Below are positions 34,685-44,635 of a stretch of DNA of 64,000 nt, in pieces. The stretch is from assembly GCF_000425725.1 (NCBI RefSeq), contig NZ_KE384440.1, forward strand, positions 124,001 through 188,000, read 5' to 3'. The translations under genes were made by a program, and so were the position numbers. Position 1 is the first letter of the stretch. Every line of letters begins with the position of its first letter. This DNA is from Halomonas halocynthiae DSM 14573 (GTDB taxonomy: Bacteria > Pseudomonadota > Gammaproteobacteria > Pseudomonadales > Halomonadaceae). Below the pieces are notes generated by a model. That model had not been told where the DNA came from and searched no databases. It worked only from the letters and a program-made list of their open reading frames with translations.

Positions 34685-35491
34685 TCAGCTTAACGAGCTG
34701 CGGCTGACCGGTGCGTGAATCACCATGTGGCGTTTTGACGGGGCTGCTGGTGTCTCAGAGGCTATGTCTGGGCCGTGGCTGAGCTCTTCGATGCTCAGGT
34801 TGCCGTTTGCGTGCCATTCAAGACAGGTGGTTGCACGGGTGCCGTATTGTTGGCCGCGAATGAATGCGGCTGATAGCTGTCGCTCCCAAGTGATATCGAT
34901 GCCGGTATCGGGCAGGTCGCGGTCAGCCGCACGTTGGTCGTCGGCAAAAGCGCATTGTGCCGTGGCTGGCCAATCGCCGAGTGCTAGGCTACGGGCGAGA
35001 GCTTGGCGTACTTTAATCAGCTTGGGCCAGGCCGTATTCAGATTGGCATTGGATAGTCCATACACGCCGGGTGAAAGAACGTTAAGTTCGATGCCCTGGT
35101 GCCCGCGATGTAGATGCCACAGCTGCTGACCATCTCCGACCAGCAGATTGAATCCGGCATAAGCCAAGGCCTCGCCGTCGGCTAGTTGCTGAAGCCAGCT
35201 AGCCAGGTTGTTGGTGCGTAGGGCTGCGGTTACTAAGTGGCCGCGGCTAGGGTGTTCCGCATAACTCGTGACTCGGGGGTCGCGGACATTCGTTAGTGCA
35301 GCCACGCGCCCTCGGCGATGCACAGCCAGCCAGCTGCCACCCGCTTGCAAGTCGCGCCCACCAATAATCCCCTCGGTGTCTGGCCACTCAGCCAGCGGCG
35401 CGGTAGGGCGAGCATGGAATTCGTCACGGTTAGCGATCAACCGAAGCACAATGGGCTCGCCAGGAGCATGGTGTAGGGCAATAAGGCACAT
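34685..35491 (-). CDS. NRDE/TANGO2 family protein
   Basis: A 268-residue protein starting MCLIALHHAPG, followed by IANRDEFHARPT. Cys2 right after the start Met and the NRDE motif define the TANGO2/NRDE family, which is thought to have an N-terminal-nucleophile hydrolase-like fold; its bacterial role is unsettled, and a haem-related function has been proposed for eukaryotic and some bacterial members. Further conserved segments are GGSWLAVHRRGRVAALTNVRDP and YGLSNANLNTAWPK. It lies on the opposite strand to its neighbours ptsP and tauE. Confidence 0.85.
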   Translation of the reverse strand: MCLIALHHAPGEPIVLRLIANRDEFHARPTAPLAEWPDTEGIIGGRDLQAGGSWLAVHRRGRVAALTNVRDPRVTSYAEHPSRGHLVTAALRTNNLASWLQQLADGEALAYAGFNLLVGDGQQLWHLHRGHQGIELNVLSPGVYGLSNANLNTAWPKLIKVRQALARSLALGDWPATAQCAFADDQRAADRDLPDTGIDITWERQLSAAFIRGQQYGTRATTCLEWHANGNLSIEELSHGPDIASETPAAPSKRHMVIHAPVSRSSLS

Positions 35492-35630
35492 TCTTTCAGC
35501 TTATCGCTTGTTGGCGTGGTACGGAAGAGCGACCTTGTAGCGCCGGTGTTGTACCATGCGATGCACTTGTCGGCGCTTGAGTTCTGTGGTGCTTGGGTGC
35601 TGCGGTTGCTTCTGCTTACTAAGGATTGTT

Positions 35631-36422
35631 ATGACATTGATGTTGCTGTTGTCTTATCTGGCGCTTGGCGCGGTGGCGGGTACGTTGGCCGGTTTATTTG
35701 GTATCGGTGGGGGGCTGGTGATTGTACCTGCGTTAGCGGCGGCTTTTGCCGTTCAAAACGTTGCTGATTCGGTCATTATGCACCTGGCAATTGGCACGTC
35801 GTTGGCGACCATTGTGATTACTGGTAGCTCATCGGCCTGGGGGCACTATACCAAGGGCAATATACGTCGCGACTGGTTTATTATGTTGCTGCCTGGATTG
35901 TTACTTGGCGCGGTTAGTGGTGTTTTTATTGCTGATAACTTATCGAGCAGCTCGCTGGGAAGCCTGTTTGGTGTTTTCTTACTGATTGTGGCTGGGCGGA
36001 TGGTTCTGGTAAAAAAAGCCGCGTCAGCGACGGTTGCGCCGAGACGCTGGGTAATGGGGGCTGCTGGCGTCGTCATTGGAGGGTTTTCGGCGTTGTTTGG
36101 TATCGGTGGTGGAACGCTAAGTGTTCCGTGGCTATCTCGTTGCGGGGCCAGCATGACTCAGGCGGTGGGTACGTCCGCTGCTTGTGGAATGCCGATTGCG
36201 GTAGTTGGCGCGGCAACATTCATTGCCACTGGCTGGGGTGTGCCTGACCTGCCAGCAGGTACAACCGGTTATGTGCTGTGGCCAGCGTTCTTGGCCATTG
36301 TGGTGACTAGTGTACCTTTTGCTCGAGTGGGAGTGCGCCTGGCCAGCGTGTTGCCAGCAAAGCAACTGAAAACTGCCTTTGCTATGCTTTTACTGGTGGT
36401 TGGGATGCGTTTTCTTTTCTGA
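35631..36422 (+). CDS. TauE/SafE family anion exporter
   Basis: A 263-residue membrane protein with about eight helices and the duplicated family motif: AGTLAGLFGIGGGLVIVPAL near the N-terminus and GGFSALFGIGGGTLSVPWL in the middle. Members move sulfite, sulfoacetate or related organosulfonates or small anions across the inner membrane; the substrate here is unknown. ATG 35631 follows AAGGA and leaves the hydrophobic start expected; the upstream open frame to 35556 is Cys-rich and unlikely. It precedes lgt, as in Pseudomonas. Confidence 0.87.
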   Translation: MTLMLLLSYLALGAVAGTLAGLFGIGGGLVIVPALAAAFAVQNVADSVIMHLAIGTSLATIVITGSSSAWGHYTKGNIRRDWFIMLLPGLLLGAVSGVFIADNLSSSSLGSLFGVFLLIVAGRMVLVKKAASATVAPRRWVMGAAGVVIGGFSALFGIGGGTLSVPWLSRCGASMTQAVGTSAACGMPIAVVGAATFIATGWGVPDLPAGTTGYVLWPAFLAIVVTSVPFARVGVRLASVLPAKQLKTAFAMLLLVVGMRFLF

Positions 36423-36483
36423 TCTTTCCACGTTATTTATGGTCTTTCGTTCCTTTTGACCCTTTGCTTTTTTAGAGGATGAC

Positions 36484-37287
36484 ATGCTGAGCTATCCTGC
36501 TATTGACCCCGTTGCCGTTTCATTGGGCCCTATACAGATTCACTGGTATGGGCTGATGTATGTGCTTGGCTTTGTCGCCGCTTGGTTTTTGGGGCGTTTG
36601 CGCGCCGAGCGTATTGGGCTAAGTAAGGATGATGTGGGTGATTATCTGTTCTATGGCGCCTTGGGCGTGGTGATTGGTGGGCGTTTGGGGTATGCGCTGT
36701 TTTATGGCTTGGGGCAGTGGCTAGCTGATCCATTGTGGGTGTTCCGCGTATGGGATGGCGGAATGAGTTTTCATGGCGGCTTGCTGGGGGTGTTGCTGGC
36801 GTCGCTATACTTTGCTCATCGCAAAGGATTGGCCTTCTTTACGCTAACCGATTTTGTTGCGCCGTTGGTGCCGATCGGTCTTGGTGCGGGGCGTATCGGC
36901 AATTTCATTAATCATGAGTTGCCAGGCCGAGTGACCGATTTGCCCTGGGGTATGCCGTTTCCGGGAATGGGGCCATTGGCACGTCATCCGTCGGCGCTTT
37001 ATGAAGCGCTGCTCGAAGGGCTGGTGTTATTCATCGCGCTCTGGATAATATCGGCCAAGCCGCGCCAGCGAGGCCTAGTTTCTGGCTGGTTCCTTGTGCT
37101 TTATGGCCTCTTCCGCTTTGTTGTGGAATTTGTACGTATGCCTGATGCGCACATCGGCTTTATCGCTTTCGACTGGTTGACCATGGGCATGCTGCTGACA
37201 TTGCCAATGATTGTCGCTGGTTTGGGGCTGATACTGTGGTCGCGCAGTCAGCCAGTGGATGTTCGTATTCCAGACAAGACGGGCTGA
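36484..37287 (+). CDS. lgt: prolipoprotein diacylglyceryl transferase
   Basis: A 267-residue inner-membrane enzyme that moves diacylglycerol from phosphatidylglycerol to the lipobox cysteine of prolipoproteins. It has about seven membrane helices and the Lgt signature [48 protein letters not shown] and [12 protein letters not shown] are other conserved blocks, including essential His and Arg residues. AGAGGA precedes the ATG. The usual downstream partner thyA is not present; nudJ and rluE follow on the other strand. Confidence 0.95.
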   Translation: MLSYPAIDPVAVSLGPIQIHWYGLMYVLGFVAAWFLGRLRAERIGLSKDDVGDYLFYGALGVVIGGRLGYALFYGLGQWLADPLWVFRVWDGGMSFHGGLLGVLLASLYFAHRKGLAFFTLTDFVAPLVPIGLGAGRIGNFINHELPGRVTDLPWGMPFPGMGPLARHPSALYEALLEGLVLFIALWIISAKPRQRGLVSGWFLVLYGLFRFVVEFVRMPDAHIGFIAFDWLTMGMLLTLPMIVAGLGLILWSRSQPVDVRIPDKTG

Positions 37288-37325
37288 GACGCGCTTCGAA
37301 TTGCTAGCGGGTTCGTTCAGTGTGG

Positions 37326-37775
37326 TCAGCTAAACTCGTGAATCACATCGGCTGGGTAAAAGCGCCCAGCCAGTGTATCCCGTATGCGTTGTATCACTAA
37401 CTGGCTGCGTAGCCGCTGTTGCTGTGCCAGTTGCTCGATTTCTTCCAGCGTCAACCAATGAGCGGCCACCACTGCTGGGTCGAGCGGCCTGTTAATCTGG
37501 TAAAGGGGCGTGGCGCGGAAACCGTGGCTGTGAAAGGTTTTTTTGTCGGCCGCCTGAAACACATAAAGACCTAGGTAGTGGGTAATATCGACTTCCCATG
37601 CCGACTCCTCCCGTACTTCTCGCAATGCACCGTCGCGGATGCTTTCTCCTAGCTCTAAATGACCGGCGGGCTGAGTGAACAGGGTGGCACCTGGGCCATG
37701 GCGTTCTTCTACCATCAAGAAACGGTTGCCTTGTTCGATGACTGTGGCGACAGTGGTGAAGGGCTGCCAGCGCAT
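37326..37775 (-). CDS. nudJ: Nudix hydrolase, NudJ-like phosphatase
   Basis: A 149-residue Nudix protein similar throughout to E. coli NudJ, which hydrolyses nucleoside and HMP pyrophosphates. The start WQPFTTVATVIEQGNRFLMVEE, the QPAGHLELGES segment, and the C-terminal LRSQLVIQRIRDTLAGRFYPADVI match. The Nudix box reads REVREESA where the consensus is REUxEExGU, so the last Gly is Ala. The ATG overlaps the rluE stop by one base (TAATG), giving the rluE-nudJ pair seen in E. coli beside icd. Confidence 0.87.
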   Translation of the reverse strand: MRWQPFTTVATVIEQGNRFLMVEERHGPGATLFTQPAGHLELGESIRDGALREVREESAWEVDITHYLGLYVFQAADKKTFHSHGFRATPLYQINRPLDPAVVAAHWLTLEEIEQLAQQQRLRSQLVIQRIRDTLAGRFYPADVIHEFS

Positions 37776-38410
37776 TATGGGCGTCTCCGTTTTGATGACG
37801 TAGCTGATGGGGAGGATGATCGGCGTGAAGGTGGCTTACGTTGTGTTTTGGCGGGTGCATGCAAGGTTTCTCGGCGCCATTCGCCAGCGGCTAACCCACC
37901 CAGCTGCCAGTTGCCGATAGCCACACGCACTAGACGCAGTGTGGGGTAGCCAACGTGTGCCGTCATGCGCCTTACCTGACGGTTTCGTCCTTCGCTGATA
38001 ATGATTTCAAGCCAGCTGGTTATGGGGTGGCGCTTGGGGTTGAGTGGTGGGTTACGCTCGGGCAGTCCGCCGCTCTGAAGGCGTTTTACTCGTGCTGGCC
38101 GCGTGAGCCCATCTTTCAGCGTGATACCTTGGCGCAGTGCCTCAAGTGCTGCGTCATCGGGGATACCTTCCACTTGAACACGGTAAGTTTTGGGCTGTTT
38201 GAAGCGCGGGTGAGCGATGCGGTGAATCAGCTCGCCATCGTCGCTGAGTAGCAGCAAGCCTTCCGAATCATAGTCCAGTCGGCCTGCTGGGTAGATGCCG
38301 GGCACGTTGATTATGTTTGCTAGGGTGTCGCGTGGTGTGCCGTCGCTGCCAGTTCGGTCGGTGAACTGGGATAGCATGCGGTAGGGCTTGTGGAGCAGGT
38401 AAAGGTGCAT
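37775..38410 (-). CDS. rluE: 23S rRNA pseudouridine synthase RluE
   Basis: A 211-residue enzyme of the RsuA family that makes a pseudouridine in 23S rRNA (U2457 in E. coli). The catalytic motif AGRLDYDSEGLLLLSDDG carries the essential Asp. PITSWLEIIISEGRNRQVRRM and TLRLVRVAIGNWQLGGLAAGEW follow the RluE pattern. It lacks an N-terminal S4 domain, as RluE does. ATG 38408-38410 is chosen; the longer frame to 38554 crosses the icd terminator and is not supported. The tail is Ser/Arg-rich. It is coupled to nudJ and located next to icd, as in E. coli. Confidence 0.9.
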   Translation of the reverse strand: MHLYLLHKPYRMLSQFTDRTGSDGTPRDTLANIINVPGIYPAGRLDYDSEGLLLLSDDGELIHRIAHPRFKQPKTYRVQVEGIPDDAALEALRQGITLKDGLTRPARVKRLQSGGLPERNPPLNPKRHPITSWLEIIISEGRNRQVRRMTAHVGYPTLRLVRVAIGNWQLGGLAAGEWRRETLHAPAKTQRKPPSRRSSSPSATSSKRRRP

Positions 38411-38474
38411 TGCGGCTCGTTTATCGTAATGGCTTGATGACAAGTGACTGGGTGAGTAGGTCCATAAAGCGACA

Positions 38475-38503
38475 GCTCCCGTCTGCCAGTGGCGGACGGG
38501 AGC
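38475..38503 (-). terminator. hairpin after icd
   Basis: GCTCCCGTC (38475-38483) pairs with GACGGGAGC (38495-38503), with an inner GCC/GGC pair. It follows the icd stop by about 70 bases on the minus strand; only a short TTT lies beyond, so termination is probable rather than certain. Confidence 0.65.
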
Positions 38504-38572
38504 CGAAGAAAGCCTGAGGGCCGCCCGCTCTGAGTTTTCAGGAAGAGGCGGCAATTGCGATATGGCGCTAGG

Positions 38573-40810
38573 TCAGCCTTTGGCAACCATCGCCAATGCG
38601 TCGTTCAGGGTCTTGCTGGGGCGCATGACTGAACGGGCTAGCTCGGCATCTGCGTGGTAGTAGCCGTTAAGGTCTACCGACTTGCCCTGCACACCGTTGA
38701 GCTCCTCAAGGATGGTCGCCTCGTTGGCTCTGAGGGTTTCGGCCAAACGACCAAACCGTTCTTTGAGCCCCGCATCCTGGTCTTGAGCGGCCAGTGCGTC
38801 TGCCCAGTAGAGTGCCAGGTAGAAGTGGCTGCCGCGGTTATCCAGCTCGCCAACTTTACGCGAGGGTGACTTGTTTTGCTCCAAGAACTCACCCGTGGCT
38901 TTGTCTAGTGCATCAGCCAGCAGCAGGGCACGCTCGTTGTCGAACTGCTTGCCGAGGTGTTCTAAAGAAGCACATAGCGCAAGGAACTCGCCAAGGCTAT
39001 CCCAGCGCAGGTGATTTTCTTCTAGCAGCTGTTGTACGTGTTTTGGCGCAGAGCCGCCAGCGCCGGTCTCGAACATGCCGCCACCGGCCATCAGCGGTAC
39101 GATGGACAGCATTTTAGCGCTGGTGCCAAGTTCGAGGATCGGGAATAAATCGGTCAGGTAGTCACGCAAGATGTTGCCAGTAACCGAGATGGTATCGAGG
39201 CCGCGAGCGAGGCGCTCAAGGGTGTAACGCATGGCGCGGACCTGAGACATAATCTGGATATCCAGGCCGTCAGTGTCGTGCTCTGCCAAGTAGGTGTTGA
39301 CCTTTTTGATCAGCTCATTTTCATGCGGACGGTAGGGGTCGAGCCAGAATACGGCAGGCATGCCGGAGTCGCGGCAGCGATCTACCGCAAGTTTGACCCA
39401 GTCACGAATCGGCGCGTCTTTTACTTGACACATGCGCCAGATATCACCTTCTTCAACGTCTTGAGATAGCAGCACTTCGCCGGTCTCAAGGTCTGTGATG
39501 TTGGCGACACCCGCTTCTGGAACCTCAAATGTCTTATCGTGCGAACCGTATTCTTCAGCCTTCTGTGCCATTAGGCCGACGTTGGGCACGGTACCCATCG
39601 TGGCAGGGTCAAAGGCACCATGCCATTTACAAAAGTTAATCATCTCCTGGTAGATGCGGGCAAAGGTGGACTCCGGCATCACGGCTTTGACATCTTTGAG
39701 ACGACCGTCAGCACCATACATTTTGCCACCAGCGCGGATCATGGCTGGCATTGAGGCATCTACAATGATGTCGCTGGGTGAATGGAAGTTGGTGATTCCG
39801 CGTGCTGAGTCGACCATCGCCAGTTCAGGGCGCTGATCGTGGCAGGCGTGAAGGTCACGGATGATCTCATCGCGCTGGCTCTCGGGCAGGGTGTTGATCC
39901 GGTCGTAAAGGTTGGCGATACCGTTGTTGACGTCGACACCCAGTTCATCGAACAGTGCACCATGCTTTTCGAAGGCTTCTTTGTAGAAAATTCTGACGCA
40001 GTGGCCGAACACGATGGGGTGCGAAACCTTCATCATTGTCGCCTTGACGTGTAGTGAGAACATCACGCCTGTTTTGTATGCGTCGTCAATTTCTTTCTCG
40101 TAGAAGTCCAGCAGTGCTTTCTTGCTCATGAACATACTGTCGACGACTTCGCCTTCGAGCAGTGAAATCTTTGACTTGAGCACCTTGGTCTCACCGCTTT
40201 GGGTGATTAGTTCCATTTTTACGTCGCGGGCACGATCCAGCGTCATTGACTTCTCGCCAGCGTAGAAGTCGCCCTCGTGCATGTGTGAAACGTGGCTGCG
40301 CGATGCTTGGCTCCACTCACCCATGTGATGAGGATACTTGCGGGCATATTCTTTGACCGCCTTGGGGGCACGGCGGTCAGAGTTTCCTTCGCGCAGTACT
40401 GGGTTGACGGCGCTACCCATTACCTTGTCGTAACGCGTTTTGATGTCTTGTTCTTGCTCGTTGCTTGGCTCACTGGGGTAGTCGGGTAGGGCGTAGCCTT
40501 GCCCTTGCAGTTCAGTGATCACTGCGCGCAGCTGCGGCATGGATGCACTAATGTTCGGCAGTTTAATGATGTTGGCTTCTGGTGTTTTGGCCAGCGCGCC
40601 TAGCTCGGCCAAATGATCTTCTTCTTGCTGCTCGTCGGTCAGGTAGTCAGGAAAGCGTGCTAGAACACGAGCGGCCAGGGAGATATCTCGGGTCTCTACC
40701 TCGATACCAGCAGCATCGGTGTAAGCGTCGATGATTGGCAGTAGCGAGTGGGTCGCCAGGGCAGGCGCTTCATCGGTGAAGGTGTAGATAATCTTGGGCG
40801 TTTGGGACAT
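38573..40810 (-). CDS. icd: isocitrate dehydrogenase (NADP), monomeric type
   Basis: A 745-residue TCA enzyme that oxidises isocitrate to 2-oxoglutarate with NADP. Length and sequence belong to the monomeric IDH class, unrelated in length to the roughly 416-residue dimeric enzyme. Segments such as [32 protein letters not shown] (isocitrate-binding Ser/Asn/Arg), [16 protein letters not shown] and [16 protein letters not shown] are diagnostic. It sits beside rluE-nudJ and divergent from clpS, an arrangement usual around dimeric icd in other gammaproteobacteria. The upstream gap of 450 bases carries its promoter. Confidence 0.96.
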   Translation of the reverse strand: MSQTPKIIYTFTDEAPALATHSLLPIIDAYTDAAGIEVETRDISLAARVLARFPDYLTDEQQEEDHLAELGALAKTPEANIIKLPNISASMPQLRAVITELQGQGYALPDYPSEPSNEQEQDIKTRYDKVMGSAVNPVLREGNSDRRAPKAVKEYARKYPHHMGEWSQASRSHVSHMHEGDFYAGEKSMTLDRARDVKMELITQSGETKVLKSKISLLEGEVVDSMFMSKKALLDFYEKEIDDAYKTGVMFSLHVKATMMKVSHPIVFGHCVRIFYKEAFEKHGALFDELGVDVNNGIANLYDRINTLPESQRDEIIRDLHACHDQRPELAMVDSARGITNFHSPSDIIVDASMPAMIRAGGKMYGADGRLKDVKAVMPESTFARIYQEMINFCKWHGAFDPATMGTVPNVGLMAQKAEEYGSHDKTFEVPEAGVANITDLETGEVLLSQDVEEGDIWRMCQVKDAPIRDWVKLAVDRCRDSGMPAVFWLDPYRPHENELIKKVNTYLAEHDTDGLDIQIMSQVRAMRYTLERLARGLDTISVTGNILRDYLTDLFPILELGTSAKMLSIVPLMAGGGMFETGAGGSAPKHVQQLLEENHLRWDSLGEFLALCASLEHLGKQFDNERALLLADALDKATGEFLEQNKSPSRKVGELDNRGSHFYLALYWADALAAQDQDAGLKERFGRLAETLRANEATILEELNGVQGKSVDLNGYYHADAELARSVMRPSKTLNDALAMVAKG

Positions 40811-41260
40811 GAGCGTAGATCTCTCTGGTCACTGCGGTGGCAAGAAGCGGAAGCACCATAGAATGTACAACACAAGGTGCCCTCCAGTGAGGGCTGATTA
40901 TATCTCTCTTATTGGCTGGTGTCCTGGCGAGCCTACTTCTGTCGCATGGCGCAAATGTTATACTGATAAGCTTTATCGATTGGTTAATGGCTCTGCTCTT
41001 TTTTCGCCTGAAACGTCAAGTGGCGGTGCTTCCCAGCCGTTATAAAAACGCCGAATTACGGTGCTGATATACTGAGTAGAGTGGCTTTTGGCCAGAGGGC
41101 TGTGCATCGAAAGTTGTATGCCTAATCTGTTTTCTGGGCGCTGCAGGAGTGATGTCATGAACGATACGGCGTTCGTGGCGTCTTAATCTAACCACACGTG
41201 ATTCGCATGCGGCAGTTTGCAGTGTTGAGTCAGGTATTTGATATTGATGCGTTTATTTTA
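40811..41260. other. 450-base divergent intergenic region between icd and clpS
   Basis: I see no conserved gene here; cspD, often located in this position in other gammaproteobacteria, is absent. A TATACT -10-like box occurs near 40960. At 41157-41186 a nine-codon frame (MNDTAFVAS) has CAGGAG seven bases before its ATG. The rest has no clear repeat or RNA gene. Confidence 0.6.
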
Positions 41261-41653
41261 ATGAAACCTAGTGCACATATGTTAAGCGACAAGGCCGTCT
41301 GGTTATCAGGCGCATCGAAGTGCGTTGGAGTCACCGGCCCTTCTGAGCCTGATGAAGAGGGGGGGCTTGCCGTTCTTCCCGCCAAGCCAGCGTTGAGTCG
41401 ACCGCCAATGTACAAGGTCGTCTTGCTTAATGATGACTACACCCCCATGGACTTTGTGGTGGAAGTACTGACGACATTTTTCACCATGGATAGCGAAAAA
41501 GCGGTTCAAGTGATGTTGGCGGTGCATACTGAAGGTAAGGGAACTTGTGGTATTTTTCCGCGAGACATAGCTGAGACAAAGTGCCATCAGGTCAACGAGT
41601 TTGCGCGGGCCTGTGAACACCCGCTGCTATGTCAAGTTGAGGCTAATGATTGA
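41261..41653 (+). CDS. clpS: ClpS, adaptor of ClpAP for N-degron substrates
   Basis: A 130-residue adaptor that binds N-terminal Leu, Phe, Tyr or Trp and hands the protein to ClpA. The core is standard: [20 protein letters not shown] with the NDD ligand loop, the pocket His in [13 protein letters not shown], then [18 protein letters not shown]. The N-terminal extension before PPMYKV is about 45 residues, longer than the E. coli version. ATG 41261 or 41279 are possible starts; neither has a good ribosome site, and a GTG at 41198 would lengthen the tail further. clpA follows after 183 bases. Confidence 0.93.
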   Translation: MKPSAHMLSDKAVWLSGASKCVGVTGPSEPDEEGGLAVLPAKPALSRPPMYKVVLLNDDYTPMDFVVEVLTTFFTMDSEKAVQVMLAVHTEGKGTCGIFPRDIAETKCHQVNEFARACEHPLLCQVEAND

Positions 41654-41751
41654 CCTGGGTAGGGTTTGAGGTGCAGGTTGAGTCATTGCATCTAGAGGTC
41701 AGGCTAGGCTGCATGCAAGCGCTTTGGTTAGCCGCTGTAAAGGTTGCACGC

Positions 41752-41782
41752 CATGTTTGGAACTCACGTCACGTTTGAAACT
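41752..41782 (+). repeat. imperfect direct repeat upstream of clpA
   Basis: CATGTTTGGAACT (41752-41764) and CACGTTTGAAACT (41770-41782) match at 11 of 13 positions and are offset by 18 bases, about two helical turns, which would suit a regulator binding the same face. The function is unknown. Confidence 0.35.
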
Positions 41783-41836
41783 ATTGGGCCGAGACGGATT
41801 CACAGTACGTCCTGAGCGGCGACAAAGGGGGCTGCC

Positions 41837-44116
41837 ATGCTAAGCAAAGAACTTGAAGTGACCCTGAATACGGCATTTACCGTGGCGCGCGCCAAACGCC
41901 ATGAGTTCATGACGGTTGAACACCTGTTGCTGGCTTTGCTGGACAACGCATCAGCCGCAGGGGTGTTAAGGGCTTGTGGGGCAAACCTCGATAAGTTGAA
42001 AAGCGACCTGCAGGATTTTATCAACTCGACTACGCCACTGATTCCGGAAAGTCACACTGAGCGTGAAACACAGCCTACGTTAGGTTTTCAACGGGTGTTG
42101 CAGCGAGCGGTTTTTCATGTTCAGTCGTCTGGGAAAAGTGAGGTGACCGGTGCCAATGTTCTGGTTGCGATTTTCTCAGAACAAGAAAGCCAAGCGGTAT
42201 ATTTCTTGAAGCAGCAAAATGTAGCTCGGGTGGATGCCGTTAACTATATTGCCCATGGAATTTCCAAGGTGGTCGATCAGGATGCTGGCACTGACTCTGG
42301 TGCTCAGCAGGTTGATGACGCCGAAGAAGGTGGTAGCGAGAGTGCTAGCAGCCCTTTGACCAGCTACGCGACCAACCTTAACGAGCAAGCGCGACTTGGC
42401 AAGATTGATCCGTTAATCGGGCGTGCTCATGAAGTTGAGCGCGTGGTGCAGATTCTGGCTCGTCGCCGTAAGAATAACCCTCTGCTGGTGGGTGAGGCTG
42501 GGGTGGGAAAAACGGCTATTGCCGAAGGGTTAGCCAAGCGCATTGTTGAAGAAGAGGTGCCTGAGGTTATTAGTGAGGCGGTGGTTTATTCGCTAGACAT
42601 GGGAGCGCTGCTGGCAGGAACCAAATATCGCGGTGATTTTGAAAAGCGCCTCAAGAGCTTGCTGGCAGAAATACGTAAGCTACCTAGCGCCGTGTTGTTT
42701 ATTGATGAGATTCATACGGTGATTGGTGCCGGAGCAGCTTCTGGTGGCGTTATGGATGCTTCTAATCTGCTCAAGCCATTGCTGTCCTCTGGTGAGTTGA
42801 GTTGTATTGGTTCTACCACCCACGAAGAGTTTCGCGGGATTTTCGAGAAAGATCGTGCGCTTGCTCGCCGCTTTCAGAAAGTCGACGTGCCGGCCCCGTC
42901 AGTGGAGGACACCGTACAGATTCTCAAGGGGCTGCGCTCGCGCTTTGAGGAGCACCACCAACTCAAGTACACCGACAAAGCGTTGGAGAGTGCTGCGCGA
43001 TTGGCGGATCGCTATATTAATGATCGCCATTTGCCAGATAAAGCGATTGATGTGGTGGATGAAGCCGGAGCCCATCAGCGCCTGTTGCCACCTGAAGTGC
43101 GCGTAGACGCCATTGATGTAGCGCAGATTGAGGCGGTAGTGGCATCGATGGCACGTATTCCACCCAAGAGTGTCTCGAATTCTGATCGCAAGCTGCTGAG
43201 CCATCTTGAGCGTGACTTGAAAATGCTGGTGTTCGGGCAGGATGAAGCCATTGATAACCTATCGTCAGCCATCAAACTGTCACGTGCTGGTCTGAAGTCG
43301 CCAGATAAACCGGTAGGCAGCTTTCTGTTTGCTGGTCCTACAGGGGTTGGTAAAACCGAAGTCGCGCGACAGCTCGCTAATGTTATGGGTATTGAGCTGG
43401 TGCGTTTTGACATGTCGGAATATATGGAGCGCCACACGGTTTCGCGTTTGATCGGTGCGCCGCCAGGCTATGTGGGCTACGACCAGGGCGGCCTGTTGAC
43501 CGAAGCGATTACCAAACAACCGCATTGTGTGTTGTTGCTTGATGAAATTGAAAAAGCGCATCCTGAAGTATTTAACCTGCTATTGCAGGTAATGGATAAC
43601 GGTCGTTTGACCGATAACAACGGGCGTCAGGCAGATTTTCGTCATGTCATTTTGATCATGACATCCAATGCGGGGGCTGAAAAAGCCTCGCGGCGCTCCA
43701 TTGGCTTTCAATCTCAGGATCATTCAACCGATATGATGGAGGTGGTGCTCAAAACGTTCACACCAGAGTTTCGTAACCGTTTGGACGGTATTATTCAGTT
43801 TGATGCGTTACCGCCGGCTGTTGTGCGCAGTGTGGTTGATAAGTTCCTTATTGAACTGCAGGCACAGTTGGACGAGCAGCGAGTGCAAATGGATGTAGAT
43901 GACGATGCACGAGACTGGTTGGCTGAACATGGGTATGACTCAGACATGGGGGCGAGGCCTTTGTCGCGGCTGATACAAGAAAAGATTAAGAAGCCGTTGG
44001 CTGAAATGATTCTATTTGGCGATTTGTCTGAGAACGGGGGTGAGGTACATATCTCTATTCAAGGTGATGAGCTGTGCTTGGAAACTCAGCCAGAACTTGC
44101 TGGCTCACATGAATAG
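41837..44116 (+). CDS. clpA: ClpA, ATPase subunit of the ClpAP protease
   Basis: A 759-residue AAA+ unfoldase. The N-domain (1-145) contains two Clp-N repeats. The first AAA module has [10 protein letters not shown] and [18 protein letters not shown]; the second has [11 protein letters not shown] and [15 protein letters not shown]. The ClpP-docking loop appears as SIGFQSQD (IGF instead of IGL). ClpA unfolds substrates, including those brought by ClpS, and feeds them to ClpP. AAGGGGG precedes the ATG. A hairpin follows and the next gene, infA, is convergent. Confidence 0.97.
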   Translation: MLSKELEVTLNTAFTVARAKRHEFMTVEHLLLALLDNASAAGVLRACGANLDKLKSDLQDFINSTTPLIPESHTERETQPTLGFQRVLQRAVFHVQSSGKSEVTGANVLVAIFSEQESQAVYFLKQQNVARVDAVNYIAHGISKVVDQDAGTDSGAQQVDDAEEGGSESASSPLTSYATNLNEQARLGKIDPLIGRAHEVERVVQILARRRKNNPLLVGEAGVGKTAIAEGLAKRIVEEEVPEVISEAVVYSLDMGALLAGTKYRGDFEKRLKSLLAEIRKLPSAVLFIDEIHTVIGAGAASGGVMDASNLLKPLLSSGELSCIGSTTHEEFRGIFEKDRALARRFQKVDVPAPSVEDTVQILKGLRSRFEEHHQLKYTDKALESAARLADRYINDRHLPDKAIDVVDEAGAHQRLLPPEVRVDAIDVAQIEAVVASMARIPPKSVSNSDRKLLSHLERDLKMLVFGQDEAIDNLSSAIKLSRAGLKSPDKPVGSFLFAGPTGVGKTEVARQLANVMGIELVRFDMSEYMERHTVSRLIGAPPGYVGYDQGGLLTEAITKQPHCVLLLDEIEKAHPEVFNLLLQVMDNGRLTDNNGRQADFRHVILIMTSNAGAEKASRRSIGFQSQDHSTDMMEVVLKTFTPEFRNRLDGIIQFDALPPAVVRSVVDKFLIELQAQLDEQRVQMDVDDDARDWLAEHGYDSDMGARPLSRLIQEKIKKPLAEMILFGDLSENGGEVHISIQGDELCLETQPELAGSHE

Positions 44117-44139
44117 CGAATAAATAGGCACGAAAGAAT

Positions 44140-44163
44140 ACGCCCTGCCTGATAGCGGGGCGT
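44140..44163 (+). terminator. terminator after clpA
   Basis: ACGCCC (44140-44145) and GGGCGT (44158-44163) can pair across a 12-base loop, followed by GTTCGT. The T run is short. Confidence 0.5.
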
Positions 44164-44217
44164 GTTCGTAGGGCTGGCTCGTTGCACTCAGGTAACACGC
44201 GCCGAAGTGAAAAAATA

Positions 44218-44239
44218 CCGAGGTGATAAAAATCCTCGG
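44218..44239 (-). terminator. terminator of infA
   Basis: On the minus strand the stem CCGAGG-ATTTTTATCA-CCTCGG is followed by TATTTTTTC, just after the infA stop. Confidence 0.75.
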
Positions 44240-44247
44240 CGCTGTGC

Positions 44248-44466
44248 TTAGCGTGAGCGGTAGACGATGCGGCCTTTAGTTAGGTCGTAGGGAGTCAACT
44301 CGACCTTGACCTTATCGCCGGTCAGGATGCGGATGTAGTTCTTACGCATCTTGCCGGAAATGTGGGCGGTGACGACGTGCCCATTTTCTAGTTCGACTCG
44401 GAACGTGGTGTTAGGCAGTGTATCGACGATAACGCCTTCCATCTCAATATGGTCTTCGCGTGCCAT
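44248..44466 (-). CDS. infA: translation initiation factor IF-1
   Basis: A 72-residue S1/OB-fold protein: [31 protein letters not shown] and [21 protein letters not shown] are nearly invariant among bacteria. IF-1 occupies the ribosomal A site in initiation. ATG 44464-44466 gives the standard length; the longer frame to 44517 is not supported. It is located between clpA and the aminoacyl-transferase genes, as in many gammaproteobacteria. Confidence 0.97.
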   Translation of the reverse strand: MAREDHIEMEGVIVDTLPNTTFRVELENGHVVTAHISGKMRKNYIRILTGDKVKVELTPYDLTKGRIVYRSR

Positions 44467-44635
44467 ATGTGGCATTTCCTCGCTGTTGGTAGTATCTGGT
44501 GGCGGCCTGTGTGGCATCTCGTAGTGAGTGCCTCATCCATTATGACCGTCAGAATAGCGCGATATTGTGACGCATGATGCGCAGCAAGGCAAAAAAAGCG
44601 CACTTATATCGGTTTGCAGGTTGTTCGTAACACGC

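Noticed and set aside
37326..37775. Possibility that the Nudix protein is MutT or another RppH-like enzyme
   Set aside because: Overall similarity, the C-terminal pattern and pairing with rluE beside icd point to NudJ.
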